From: Sphingobacterium prati
GTDB taxonomy: Bacteria > Bacteroidota > Bacteroidia > Sphingobacteriales > Sphingobacteriaceae
Reading direction: 5' to 3'
Assembly: GCF_013167215.1 (NCBI RefSeq)
Contig: NZ_JABJWY010000037.1
Coordinates: 289,130-353,129, forward strand
DNA length: 64,000 nt
The position numbers and the translations under genes are program-made. Every line of letters begins with the position of its first letter. The stretch's first letter is position 1. The notes beneath the pieces are model-generated. The model searched no databases. It was not told the origin of the DNA and saw nothing but the letters and a program-made list of their open reading frames with translations. This document shows, piece by piece, positions 44,576 to 53,722 of the stretch.

Positions 44576-45190
44576 TCATTGTTCTAGCAGAAATACCTCT
44601 GCAATTGGGTTGAACAGGTACATACGTTTGCTAGCTAGCTCCATACATTTATAACGTTTCCGTATTTTTTCAATCCGCTGAAAAGACCGCCCGTTTTTCA
44701 ACTTGAAAAAATGGCCATCCTCCAGTGCTTCTACTGTCAGCGCATTGCTTTTTGCTTTGTCATAAGCTTTTAAGGTACGAAAGAGATGAAGATCGGTGCA
44801 GCTCGATGCGGCCGGATTTTCCATATAGCTATGTATCGCATTATTGATGTCTGGCGGAAAAATATCTAGTTTTAAGAAAGGATCCATTAACTCCTTAAAC
44901 TGCTTTTTCCATTCGGTTCCATGCGGTTTGACCCGATGCTGATGCTTATTCCAGGTCTGTAAATGAGCAAATTCATGTATGGTCGTAATAAGAAAGGAAT
45001 AAGGGTTGAGATCATGATTGACTGAAATACGGTGTGGACTGCCCCTAAAAGGAGCACGGTAATCGCCCAACTTGCTGCTCCGCGAACGGGAAATCTTAAA
45101 CAGGCACGCTGTATGGTTGATCCAGTTGGATATGATCGGCGCAGCTTCCTCGGGCATATATTTTTTAAGGGTCGCACTGTAATCTTGCAT
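44576..45190 (-). CDS. SprT-like zinc metalloprotease-domain protein
   Basis: 204 aa with a SprT-like domain in the N-terminal half. The zinc motif is IHEFAHLQTW (H72, E73, H76) with a distal H90 in KPHGTEWK, the HExxH...H-G-x-x-W layout of this family. The preceding ISVNHDLNPYSF strand and LGDYR are also typical. SprT proteins relate to eukaryotic Spartan, which digests protein-DNA crosslinks, but the bacterial role is not well known. The gene is alone on the minus strand. Residues about 130-200 are basic and carry no recognised domain. Confidence 0.85.
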   Translation of the reverse strand: MQDYSATLKKYMPEEAAPIISNWINHTACLFKISRSRSSKLGDYRAPFRGSPHRISVNHDLNPYSFLITTIHEFAHLQTWNKHQHRVKPHGTEWKKQFKELMDPFLKLDIFPPDINNAIHSYMENPAASSCTDLHLFRTLKAYDKAKSNALTVEALEDGHFFKLKNGRSFQRIEKIRKRYKCMELASKRMYLFNPIAEVFLLEQ

Positions 45191-45651
45191 GCCGTAAAAA
45201 TAGTGATTTATTCATGCTTACCTAATAATAGAAGGACATTATTTTGTCACAAGCAAACATTATACTGTCAAAAAATAATGCTGGTCTATTGATAACAGAA
45301 AGCAATAGTATTAATGGTGGACTATTGCTAGTTTGTCATTTGATCGAATAAGAAGATAAATGGGTGTAATCATTGGCAAATAAAATGCTACGGATATTTA
45401 TAATTGCTATTATTTAGCTATTATAATTAGTTTTATTTGTAATTTTGATATTATTTTTAGTATTTAGCAGCTATGGATAATTATCACATAAGTTGTTTAG
45501 ATCTGTAATAATATTTTTTTGGAACAAAATATATTGAAATCGTCTGAGTTTTAGGTAAATTACCTACTAAAGAAAGGATCATAAAACTAGATTATATAAA
45601 TTGGATGAGGAAGGATTTTCCTCCCAACTGTAACAATAGACCTTTAAAAAT
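45191..45651. other. AT-rich intergenic region before recN
   Basis: 461 bp between divergent genes, with no recognisable gene. TAGGTAA-A-TTACCTA at 45552-45566 is a perfect 7-1-7 palindrome and could be an operator for recN. I see no SOS-like box that I can defend. The recN ATG at 45652 follows a short GGAGG-like GAGGAAGG at about 45607. Confidence 0.4.
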
Positions 45652-47313
45652 ATGCTAGATACCTTACATATTAAGAATTATGCCCTGATCAACGAATTGG
45701 AAATCCAATTTGATAAAGGCTTAAATATGATTACTGGGGAGACTGGAGCGGGTAAATCCATTATTATGGGAGCACTGTCCCTAATTTTGGGTAATAGGGC
45801 AGAGGGAAAACACTTTTTTGATCCATCTAAGAAATGCGTGATCGAAGGAGAATTTAATATTGGAGCTTATCAAATAAATAGTTTCTTTGAGCAGAACGAC
45901 CTGGATTATGCGAATCATACGATTATCCGAAGGGAAATAACACCAGATGGTAAATCGCGTGCCTTTGTCAACGATTCTCCGGTTACATTGGCCATACTCA
46001 AGCAATTGGGTGAGCAGTTAATCGATGTGCATTCCCAACATGCAACGTTACAGATCAATACCGAGGAATTCCAGTTTCTGGTAGTTGATAGCGTCGCTGG
46101 TTCATTTTCCTTGAAACAAAGTTACAAGGAAAGCTATTCGGCCTATAAAAAAGCAAAGCGGGAATTAGAAGAACTAAAAGAAACGGTTAAGAAAGCGGCA
46201 ATAGAGTTGGACTATTTTCAGTTTCAATTTGATGAGCTAGACGGGGTGCGGCTGGTTGCAGAAGAGCAAGGTATACTCGAACAGCAACAGCGTCAATTGG
46301 AGAATGCTGAGGATATCAAACGAGCCTTAAATGCAGCATCGCATCTGTTGGAAAATGAGGAGACAGCGGTACTGACGCAACTGAAGGACGTGATGACACA
46401 GATCGAAGGAATATCCTCTTTTCTACCCGAATCGGCTGATCTTGCTCTACGGGTGAAGAGTACGTTGATCGAATTGAAAGATGTGGCTGCAGAATTAGTT
46501 TCGCTTGAAGAAGATACCCAATTGGATGAAGGTACTTTGTTGGAGATTAATGAGCGATTAAGCCTACTGTATTCGTTACAGAAAAAACACCATGTAGATT
46601 CTGTTGAGGATCTTATTCAGTTAAGGGACGATCTGGAAGCAAAGATATTAGCCATTAATTCCTCAGACGAACAGCTGGAGCGTCTGGAAGCCGAGGTTGT
46701 ACAGAAACTGGAAGTTGCGCTGCACAACGCGAAAGAGCTCTCACAGGCACGTAGATTAGTATTGGATACAATAGCCAATGACGTGCAAAAGACATTGTTG
46801 AATGTAGGTATGCCGAATGCCGTGCTTCAGATCGTATTAGAGCCCCTAAAAGAGGGAGAGATGCGCGAGTCTGGAATAGATACCATTCAGTTCTTATTTT
46901 CAGCAAATAAGGGACAGGCTTTACAATCCATCCATCGTGTGGCTTCTGGTGGTGAGCTTTCCCGTGTGATGTTGGCCATAAAGTCACTGGTTGCCAAAAC
47001 TTCGGCTTTGCCAACCATTGTGTTTGATGAGATCGATACGGGGATTTCTGGAGAGGTCGCTTTGCGTGTAGGTGAGGTTATGGAAAATTTAGCTCAAAAT
47101 ATGCAGGTAATCGCGATTTCCCACTTGCCACAGATTGCCTCAAAAGGTGCGGCGCATTTTAAAGTGTATAAAGAAGATAAAGCGGATCGTACGATATCAA
47201 ATATTGTTAGGCTCGATCAAACAGGGAGGGTAAAAGAGATCGCGCAGATGCTGAGCGGAGCAAATCCTACGGATGCTGCCCTAGAGCATGCAGAGTTGTT
47301 GTTGAGGGGTTAG
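45652..47313 (+). CDS. recN: DNA repair protein RecN
   Basis: SMC-like ATPase of 553 aa that assists repair of double-strand breaks. Walker A GETGAGKSI lies at residues 29-37 and is followed by the QSLTL-like RecN segment and the Q-loop. A long coiled coil (about 150-370) contains the usual QLEN/ELEE-rich heptads. The C-terminal half has the ABC signature ASGGELSRVMLAIK and Walker B PTIVFDEIDTGISGEVA, then VIAISHLPQIASKG. Length fits the family. It is a single-gene unit that shares a long terminator with the convergent lipoprotein gene. Confidence 0.95.
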   Translation: MLDTLHIKNYALINELEIQFDKGLNMITGETGAGKSIIMGALSLILGNRAEGKHFFDPSKKCVIEGEFNIGAYQINSFFEQNDLDYANHTIIRREITPDGKSRAFVNDSPVTLAILKQLGEQLIDVHSQHATLQINTEEFQFLVVDSVAGSFSLKQSYKESYSAYKKAKRELEELKETVKKAAIELDYFQFQFDELDGVRLVAEEQGILEQQQRQLENAEDIKRALNAASHLLENEETAVLTQLKDVMTQIEGISSFLPESADLALRVKSTLIELKDVAAELVSLEEDTQLDEGTLLEINERLSLLYSLQKKHHVDSVEDLIQLRDDLEAKILAINSSDEQLERLEAEVVQKLEVALHNAKELSQARRLVLDTIANDVQKTLLNVGMPNAVLQIVLEPLKEGEMRESGIDTIQFLFSANKGQALQSIHRVASGGELSRVMLAIKSLVAKTSALPTIVFDEIDTGISGEVALRVGEVMENLAQNMQVIAISHLPQIASKGAAHFKVYKEDKADRTISNIVRLDQTGRVKEIAQMLSGANPTDAALEHAELLLRG

Positions 47314-47371
47314 TGGAAAAATTATATTATAATTTTTAAGCCCACTTTTTATTTCGAGAACTTCAGTGCAA

Positions 47372-47424
47372 TTAAAAATATGATAAGCCTTGGAACTTCT
47401 ATCCGAGGCTTATCATATTTTTAA
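47372..47424. terminator. Bidirectional terminator after recN
   Basis: A 19-bp perfect stem (47372-47390 with 47406-47424, core ATGATAAGCCT/AGGCTTATCAT) with A/T runs on both sides and a 15-nt loop. The right arm includes the stop codon of the convergent lipoprotein gene. Confidence 0.85.
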
Positions 47425-47840
47425 TTCCCTATAGATGCATCTGTTAAAACAACTTTAAGAAGCATATTATCTGGTGCAGTAGGAGCTTCTCCGCTTACAT
47501 CCCTGGCATAAACACGTACGACACCTATAGAATAGTTGAACGAAAATTGATAGCCAAATATTTCAGATGGAATTGCCTCATATCTATCCGATGCTGCATC
47601 AAAATTAATCGCCACATTCACATGGCCGTCTTCATAATAGCGTTGATCTAAATCCTTCATAGAAATGTCTTTTCTGTAGAGATTGTTAGCTTCTTTGACC
47701 CATTCATTTGATTTAACAGGAAATACATAACTTGTGCCATCTAAAACGTTTACCTCTTGTGTAATATACTCCTTTTTACAAGAAGAGAATGAAACCAAGG
47801 CTGCGGTTCCAATTAAGGCTGCTAATAAAAGTCTTTTCAT
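47421..47840 (-). CDS. Unknown lipoprotein
   Basis: 139 aa from the ATG at 47840 (MKRLLLAALIGTAALVSFSS then Cys21, a lipobox). A longer frame to 47909 adds a non-signal N-terminus and is less likely. The mature part is beta-rich (DGTSYVFPVKSNEWVKEANN; VNVAINFDAASDRYEAIPSE; FSFNYSIGVVRVYARDVSGE). It resembles the many uncharacterised Bacteroidota outer-membrane or periplasmic lipoproteins. I do not recognise a family. Confidence 0.65.
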   Translation of the reverse strand: MKRLLLAALIGTAALVSFSSCKKEYITQEVNVLDGTSYVFPVKSNEWVKEANNLYRKDISMKDLDQRYYEDGHVNVAINFDAASDRYEAIPSEIFGYQFSFNYSIGVVRVYARDVSGEAPTAPDNMLLKVVLTDASIGN

Positions 47841-47924
47841 ATCGTTTGTGTTATTTGTGACATATTTTTTAGTATAGGACGATAAAATTCTGCTAAAGTT
47901 TAACGTCAACCTTCTTTACAACAA

Positions 47925-47953
47925 AAAATGCACCATATTGGTGCATTTTCTGA
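47925..47953 (-). terminator. clpC terminator
   Basis: 11-bp stem AAAATGCACCA (47925-47935) with TGGTGCATTTT (47939-47949) and a TAT loop, about 30 nt beyond the clpC stop on the minus strand, ending in a T-run there. Confidence 0.8.
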
Positions 47954-47977
47954 ATTTATTTCGAATACAATGAGTGA

Positions 47978-50503
47978 TTATTTCTCAGCTGTATCTTTTG
48001 ACGACTTCGGATCTGAGCTAGAAACCTCAATATCTTTAGTTTCCGGATTAATACTCACGGTCAAAACTGAACCGGTTTGCACATTTCCTTTGAGGATTTC
48101 TTCTGCAATTGGATCCTCCAGATATTTCTGGATTGCACGCTTTAAAGGACGTGCACCGAAATTACTGTCGTAACCTTTGTCTGCAATGAAACCTTTAGCC
48201 TCATCCGTCAAGTTAATGGTATAACCCAAATCTGCAATTCGTTTAAACAATGACGTCAATTCAATATCAATGATCTTAAAGATATTTTCTTTTGTCAACG
48301 AATTGAATACAATAACGTCATCAATACGGTTTAAAAACTCTGGAGCAAAAGCTCTTTTTAATGCAGTTTCGATTACCCCGCGGGAATGTGCATCTGTCTG
48401 CTGCGATTTTGCGGCAGTAGTGAAACCAACTCCCTGACCAAATTCTTTCAACTGACGTGCGCCAATATTGGAAGTCATGATGATAATAGTGTTACGGAAA
48501 TCTACCTTACGTCCCAAACTATCCGTCAATTGACCTTCATCCAATACTTGCAACAATAAGTTGAACACATCTGGATGCGCTTTCTCAATTTCATCCAAAA
48601 GCACGACAGCGTAAGGCTTACGACGTACTTTCTCTGTTAACTGTCCACCTTCTTCATAACCGACATATCCCGGAGGCGCTCCGACAAGGCGTGATATCGC
48701 AAATTTCTCCATGTATTCACTCATGTCAATTTGAATAAGCGCATCTTCGGTATCAAACATAAATCGCGCTAACTCTTTTGCCAATTCAGTTTTACCGACA
48801 CCAGTAGGACCTAGGAATATAAAGGAACCGATTGGCTTCTTAGGATCTTTTAGTCCAGCACGCGTACGTTGGATGGCTTTCACCAGTTTACCGACAGCGT
48901 CATCTTGACCAATGATTCTTCCTTTCATCAGCTCACCCATATTCAACAGCTTTTGGCTGTCTGTTTGGCTGACGCGTTGTACCGGGATACCGGTCATCAT
49001 TGCGACAACTTCCGCTACATTTTCCTCGGAAACAGTATATCGTTTAGACTTGGTTTCTTCTTCCCATGCAATTTTTTCTTTCTCCAATTCGTCGATAAGT
49101 TTCTTCTCAGTGTCACGTAGTTTAGCAGCTTCCTCGTACTTCTGACTACGCACCACTTTGTTTTTCTCCAATTTGACTTCCTCGATTTTATTCTCGATGT
49201 CAATAATGGATTGTGGAACATGGATATTGTTCAAGTGTACACGGGAGCCGGCTTCATCCAATGCATCAATCGCTTTGTCCGGTAGGAAACGATCTGTTAT
49301 ATAGCGTGTTGTCAGGGCTACACAGGCTTCAATCGCTTCTGGAGTATAAGTCACATTGTGGTGATCTTCATATTTCTCTTTGATACGATTTAAGATCTCA
49401 ACAGTTTCATCATGTGTAGCTGGTTCAATCGTCACACGTTGGAAACGACGGTCTAAAGCGCCGTCTTTTTCAATATACTGACGGTATTCGTCGAGTGTGG
49501 TCGCACCGATACATTGTATTTCTCCTCTCGCCAAAGCTGGTTTGAACATATTTGAAGCGTCCAAAGAACCTGAAGCACCACCAGCGCCAACAATGGTGTG
49601 GATTTCGTCGATAAACAAAATCACATCCGGTGATTTTTCCAGTTCATTCATGACCGCTTTCATGCGCTCCTCAAATTGACCACGATATTTCGTTCCCGCA
49701 ACCAATGAAGCCAGATCCAAGGTAACCACACGCTTGTTGAATAAGACACGTGATACTTTGCGCTGCACAATACGTAGTGCCAATCCCTCCGCTATAGCCG
49801 ATTTACCTACACCAGGTTCTCCGATCAATAAAGGATTGTTCTTTTTACGACGTGATAAAATCTGTGATACACGTTCGATTTCTTTTTCACGACCTACAAT
49901 AGGATCCAGTCTACCTTCCTCGGCAGCTTTGGTCAGGTCACGGCCAAAGTTGTCCAATACCGGTGTTTTGGATTTGATATCCGAAACCTTTTTAGGTTGG
50001 ATATATTGATCATCCTCAGCAAAGTCATCGTCACCGGTAGGGGAACCTGGGGCCTCATCCTTGATGGTGGTTTTATTTTGCTCTACTTCGGATTTGAAGA
50101 TGTCATAGGTCACATTATATTGCTGTAAAATTTGCGAAGCAATATTATCTTCATCTCGTAAGATAGCCAATAATAGGTGCTCGGTCCCAATAATATCAGA
50201 TTTGAAAATCTTCGCTTCCAAATAAGTAATTTTCAGAACTTTTTCAGCTTGTTTAGTTAACGGCATGTTGCCAATAGGTGCACGTGATACAGATGCCCCC
50301 TTCACTGCGTCTTCCACAGATTGACGTAGGGCTGTTGTGTCAATGCCTATGTTTTTAAGGATTTTGATCGCCATTCCATCGCCTTCACGAATTAAGCCAA
50401 GCAACAAATGCTCAGTACCTATATAATCGTGACGCAATCTCAAAGCTTCCTCTCTACTGTACGATATGACATCCTTTACGCGCGGTGAAAATTTTGCTTC
50501 CAT
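47978..50503 (-). CDS. clpC: ATP-dependent Clp protease ATP-binding subunit ClpC
   Basis: Hsp100 AAA+ unfoldase of 841 aa that feeds ClpP. A Clp-N double domain covers about 1-145 (FSPRVKDVISYSREEALRLR). The first AAA+ module has GEPGVGKSA and DEIHTIVGAG. A UVR-like coiled segment (VKLEKNKVVRSQKYEEAAKL) marks ClpC rather than ClpB, whose middle domain is longer. The second AAA+ module has GPTGVGKTE, DMSEYMEKFAISRLVGAPPG and RIDDVIVF, then a short C-terminal tail. The usual ClpP loop (I/L)GF can be looked for near QVGF... positions; it is not certain. A single-gene unit. Confidence 0.94.
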   Translation of the reverse strand: MEAKFSPRVKDVISYSREEALRLRHDYIGTEHLLLGLIREGDGMAIKILKNIGIDTTALRQSVEDAVKGASVSRAPIGNMPLTKQAEKVLKITYLEAKIFKSDIIGTEHLLLAILRDEDNIASQILQQYNVTYDIFKSEVEQNKTTIKDEAPGSPTGDDDFAEDDQYIQPKKVSDIKSKTPVLDNFGRDLTKAAEEGRLDPIVGREKEIERVSQILSRRKKNNPLLIGEPGVGKSAIAEGLALRIVQRKVSRVLFNKRVVTLDLASLVAGTKYRGQFEERMKAVMNELEKSPDVILFIDEIHTIVGAGGASGSLDASNMFKPALARGEIQCIGATTLDEYRQYIEKDGALDRRFQRVTIEPATHDETVEILNRIKEKYEDHHNVTYTPEAIEACVALTTRYITDRFLPDKAIDALDEAGSRVHLNNIHVPQSIIDIENKIEEVKLEKNKVVRSQKYEEAAKLRDTEKKLIDELEKEKIAWEEETKSKRYTVSEENVAEVVAMMTGIPVQRVSQTDSQKLLNMGELMKGRIIGQDDAVGKLVKAIQRTRAGLKDPKKPIGSFIFLGPTGVGKTELAKELARFMFDTEDALIQIDMSEYMEKFAISRLVGAPPGYVGYEEGGQLTEKVRRKPYAVVLLDEIEKAHPDVFNLLLQVLDEGQLTDSLGRKVDFRNTIIIMTSNIGARQLKEFGQGVGFTTAAKSQQTDAHSRGVIETALKRAFAPEFLNRIDDVIVFNSLTKENIFKIIDIELTSLFKRIADLGYTINLTDEAKGFIADKGYDSNFGARPLKRAIQKYLEDPIAEEILKGNVQTGSVLTVSINPETKDIEVSSSDPKSSKDTAEK

Positions 50504-50639
50504 TGAATACCTTTCTGTTTTATATTAAGGATATATAAATGTAGTAAATTCTACATTTCAAACCTTAAATTTATTTTAAATAATGTCATCAACAATTAAG
50601 CCATGACCATTATACGTCCAAAATGTCAGTATAAAAGAT

Positions 50640-50647
50640 TACATTTG
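50640..50647 (+). promoter_or_regulatory. Promoter -7 element for ettA
   Basis: TACATTTG at 50640-50647, about 40 nt before the ettA ATG; no good TTG is seen 19-21 nt upstream, so confidence is limited. Confidence 0.4.
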
Positions 50648-50688
50648 TATGTTAATATAACAAGAGTTTTCCAATTTTTTTAAATTTT

Positions 50689-52371
50689 ATGTCAGACGAG
50701 AAGATTATTTTTTCGATGGCGGGTGTCAACAAAATCTATCCGCCTCAAAAACAAGTTCTAAAAAATATTTATTTATCTTTTTTCTATGGTGCTAAAATCG
50801 GCGTGATCGGTCTGAATGGATCCGGAAAGTCTTCATTATTGAAAATTATTGCGGGTTTGGACAAATCATATCAGGGTGAAGTCGTGTTTTCTCCAGGCTA
50901 TTCTGTAGGCTATTTAGCGCAGGAACCACAATTAGATACCGAAAAGACCGTCCTTGAAATTGTTCAGGAAGGTGTTGCTGAAATTACAGCTACCTTAAAA
51001 GAATACGAAGAAATTAATGAGAAATTCGGCTTGCCTGAGGTCTATGAGAACCCAGACGAAATGGATAAACTGTTGGCTAGACAAGGCGAATTACAGGATA
51101 AAATAGATGCAACAAATGCTTGGGAAATCGATTCTAAATTGGAAAGAGCAATGGATGCATTACGATGCCCGGAACCTGATGCCAAAATTGCCAATTTGTC
51201 AGGTGGTGAGCGCAGGCGTGTAGCATTATGTCGCTTATTATTACAAGAACCAGATGTTTTATTACTCGATGAGCCGACCAACCACTTGGATGCTGAATCT
51301 ATTGATTGGTTAGAGCAACATTTAAAACAATATAAAGGAACAGTCATTGCTGTTACCCACGACCGTTATTTCTTGGACAATGTCGCAGGATGGATATTAG
51401 AACTGGATCGCGGTGAGGGCATTCCATGGAAAGGAAACTATTCTTCTTGGTTAGACCAGAAGGCTAAACGTTTGGCACAGGAAGAAAAGCAAGAAACTAA
51501 ACGTCAAAAAACATTGGAGCGTGAACTGGAGTGGGTACGTATGGCTCCAAAAGCCCGTCACGCCAAATCGAAAGCCCGTCTTCACAACTATGAAAAGTTA
51601 GCTTCTGAAGAAACCAAAGAGCGTGAAGAAAAATTGGAATTGTTTATTCCACCGGGACCACGCTTAGGTAATTCTGTCATTGAGGCAACCGATATTTCCA
51701 AAGCTTATGGTGACCGTATCTTATTTGAAAACTTAAGTTTTATGTTACCTCCTGCAGGTATCGTTGGTATCATCGGGCCAAATGGTGCAGGTAAAACAAC
51801 GTTATTCCGCCTGATCACAGGACAGGAAACTCCGGATACGGGATCGTTCAAAGTGGGGGAGACTGTTAAATTGGGTTACGTCGATCAGATGCACCATGAC
51901 CTTGATCCTGAAAAATCCGTTTGGGAGAATATCACTGGGGGTAACGATAATATGATCCTAGGCAATCGCTCTGTAAATTCCAGAGCTTATGTGTCTAAAT
52001 TTAATTTTAATGGAGCTGACCAACAAAAGAAAGTAGGTGTACTATCTGGTGGAGAACGCAACCGTGTCCATTTGGCAATTACATTAAAAGAAGGTTCAAA
52101 TGTGCTTCTACTCGATGAGCCAACTAATGATATTGACGTCAATACATTACGTGCTTTAGAGGAAGGTTTGGAGAATTTCGGCGGCTGTGCCGTGGTAATT
52201 TCTCACGATAGATGGTTTTTGGACCGTATCTGTACGCATATTCTCGCTTTTGAAGGTGATTCTCAAGTCTATTTCTTTGAGGGTAACTACACTGAATATG
52301 AGGAGAACCGTAAAAAACGGTTGGGTGATGTAACTCCGCATCGTATTAAATACAAAAAATTGGTAAAATAA
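50689..52371 (+). CDS. ettA: Energy-dependent translational throttle protein EttA (ABC-F)
   Basis: Soluble twin-ATPase ABC-F protein of 560 aa that binds the ribosomal E site and links translation to ADP/ATP. Walker A motifs are GLNGSGKSS and GPNGAGKTT, signatures are NLSGGERRRVALC and LSGGERNRVHLA, and Walker B are LLLDEPTNHLD and LLLDEPTNDID. The inter-domain linker (P-site tRNA interaction motif) contains ELEWVRMAPKARHAKSKARL, where ...AKSKARL is typical of EttA. The C-terminal GDVTPHRIKYKKL is a family signature. It lies 8 nt before the PAS kinase gene on the same strand, perhaps as part of the same transcript. Confidence 0.95.
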   Translation: MSDEKIIFSMAGVNKIYPPQKQVLKNIYLSFFYGAKIGVIGLNGSGKSSLLKIIAGLDKSYQGEVVFSPGYSVGYLAQEPQLDTEKTVLEIVQEGVAEITATLKEYEEINEKFGLPEVYENPDEMDKLLARQGELQDKIDATNAWEIDSKLERAMDALRCPEPDAKIANLSGGERRRVALCRLLLQEPDVLLLDEPTNHLDAESIDWLEQHLKQYKGTVIAVTHDRYFLDNVAGWILELDRGEGIPWKGNYSSWLDQKAKRLAQEEKQETKRQKTLERELEWVRMAPKARHAKSKARLHNYEKLASEETKEREEKLELFIPPGPRLGNSVIEATDISKAYGDRILFENLSFMLPPAGIVGIIGPNGAGKTTLFRLITGQETPDTGSFKVGETVKLGYVDQMHHDLDPEKSVWENITGGNDNMILGNRSVNSRAYVSKFNFNGADQQKKVGVLSGGERNRVHLAITLKEGSNVLLLDEPTNDIDVNTLRALEEGLENFGGCAVVISHDRWFLDRICTHILAFEGDSQVYFFEGNYTEYEENRKKRLGDVTPHRIKYKKLVK

Positions 52372-52379
52372 AAGTGATC

Positions 52380-53570
52380 ATGGAAAGCGGAAGGCTTTTA
52401 GCAGCGATAATAGACCACGCCATCGATGGAATTATTACCATAGACAACAGGGGAAATGTGGAAAGCATTAACCCTGCTGCTCTGGAATTGTTTGGTTACA
52501 ACGCTGAAGAAGTTATAGGTCATAATGTTTCCATGTTAATGCCCGAACCTGATCGAGGTAATCATGATAGTTATCTCCATAATTATCAAACGACAGGACA
52601 TAAGAAAATTATCGGGATCGGTCGCGAGGTGATGGGACTAAAGAAGAACGGAGAAACTTTTCCGTTCCGCTTAGCCGTGAGTGAGGTCTGGCTTAAAGAT
52701 AAAAATATTTTTACTGGATTTATCCACGATCTATCACGTGAAAAGGCTGCGGAAGATATGCTAAAACAGCATGCGGCCGAATTGGAACATAAAGTCAGTG
52801 AAAGGACGCGTGATTTAATAGCGTTGGTTTCTGAATTGGAAAAAGCAAAGGCTGAAGTCTCTAAATCACTGGAGAAAGAAATTGAGCTTAATCAGCTTAA
52901 ATCGCGCTTCGTATCCATGGCTTCACATGAGTTTCGCACACCGTTGAGTTCTGTCCAATTGTCAGCCTCGCTGATTGAAAAATATGCGGATCGTCCCGAT
53001 GATAAAGCGAATATCATTAAACATACGAACAAAATCAAAGGCGCAGTGCAACTCCTGACCAGTATATTGAACGACTTTCTGTCACTGGAAAAATTGGAGG
53101 CAGGTATCGTGGTCATGAACAAACAGTATATAAATTTGGTTGAACTAGCTGAGGAAATTACAGAGGAAATGCAGTTGATCTGCAAGAAAAATCAGCATAT
53201 TGTCTATCAGCATACAGGTGAGATCGGCCATTTTTCATTGGATCAGAATTTATTGAAAAATGCACTGGTAAATTTGATTTCCAATGCCATCAAATATTCA
53301 GGCGAGGATACATTAATTGAATTTACAACTTGTATTGATGATGATGGTTGTTCAATTTCTGTAAAAGATAACGGTATTGGTATTCCCGAAGAGGATCAGG
53401 TACATTTATTCGAGCCTTTTTTCAGAGCACATAACACCGGAAATATTCCGGGCACTGGATTGGGACTGAATATTGTGAAGCGATATATCGAACTTATGGA
53501 GGGTAAAATGGAGTTTGTTTCGGAAGTGCATAAGGGAACATCATTTAAAGTCAGTTTTGATAAGATTTAA
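52380..53570 (+). CDS. FixL-like PAS (heme) sensor histidine kinase
   Basis: Soluble kinase of 396 aa without membrane segments. Its N-terminal PAS domain (about residues 8-120) strongly resembles the FixL oxygen-sensing heme domain: NVSMLMPEPDRGNHDSYLHN is followed by IIGIGREVMG, KKNGETFPF and FTGFIHDLS. The FixL proximal heme ligand (His200 of Bradyrhizobium FixL) aligns with H62 and the distal Arg220 with R82; FixL R206 and H214 are replaced by N68 and K76. A coiled linker (about 122-178) leads to the dimerisation domain with H183 in ASHEFRTPLS. The catalytic domain has N-box NALVNLISNAIKYS, G1 DNGIGIP and G2 GTGLGL. ATG 52380 is preferred to GTG 52374. Oxygen or heme sensing is inferred from the alignment. 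Confidence 0.88.
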   Translation: MESGRLLAAIIDHAIDGIITIDNRGNVESINPAALELFGYNAEEVIGHNVSMLMPEPDRGNHDSYLHNYQTTGHKKIIGIGREVMGLKKNGETFPFRLAVSEVWLKDKNIFTGFIHDLSREKAAEDMLKQHAAELEHKVSERTRDLIALVSELEKAKAEVSKSLEKEIELNQLKSRFVSMASHEFRTPLSSVQLSASLIEKYADRPDDKANIIKHTNKIKGAVQLLTSILNDFLSLEKLEAGIVVMNKQYINLVELAEEITEEMQLICKKNQHIVYQHTGEIGHFSLDQNLLKNALVNLISNAIKYSGEDTLIEFTTCIDDDGCSISVKDNGIGIPEEDQVHLFEPFFRAHNTGNIPGTGLGLNIVKRYIELMEGKMEFVSEVHKGTSFKVSFDKI

Positions 53571-53705
53571 ATTCCATCTGATCGATAGTAGAATGATAGG
53601 CTTGTACATCATAAATGGTAAGGATTTGTGCGTCCAAATAACTATAAGTACGAATAAAAAACTGAGTGTAAAAAGTTAATTGAAAGTAATGGCAATATAC
53701 ACTCA

Positions 53706-53719
53706 TCAATAATTATTGA
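53706..53719. promoter_or_regulatory. 14-bp palindrome just before the response-regulator gene
   Basis: TCAATAATTATTGA is a perfect palindrome 3 nt upstream of the ATG at 53723. It could be a site for autoregulation, or an AT-rich coincidence. Confidence 0.35.
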
Positions 53720-53722
53720 GAG

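Noticed and set aside
47841..47909. Longer start for the 47.4-kb lipoprotein and similarly for the DUF6520 gene at 40341-40484
   Set aside because: The added residues lack signal-peptide character, while the internal ATG gives a normal signal or lipobox.
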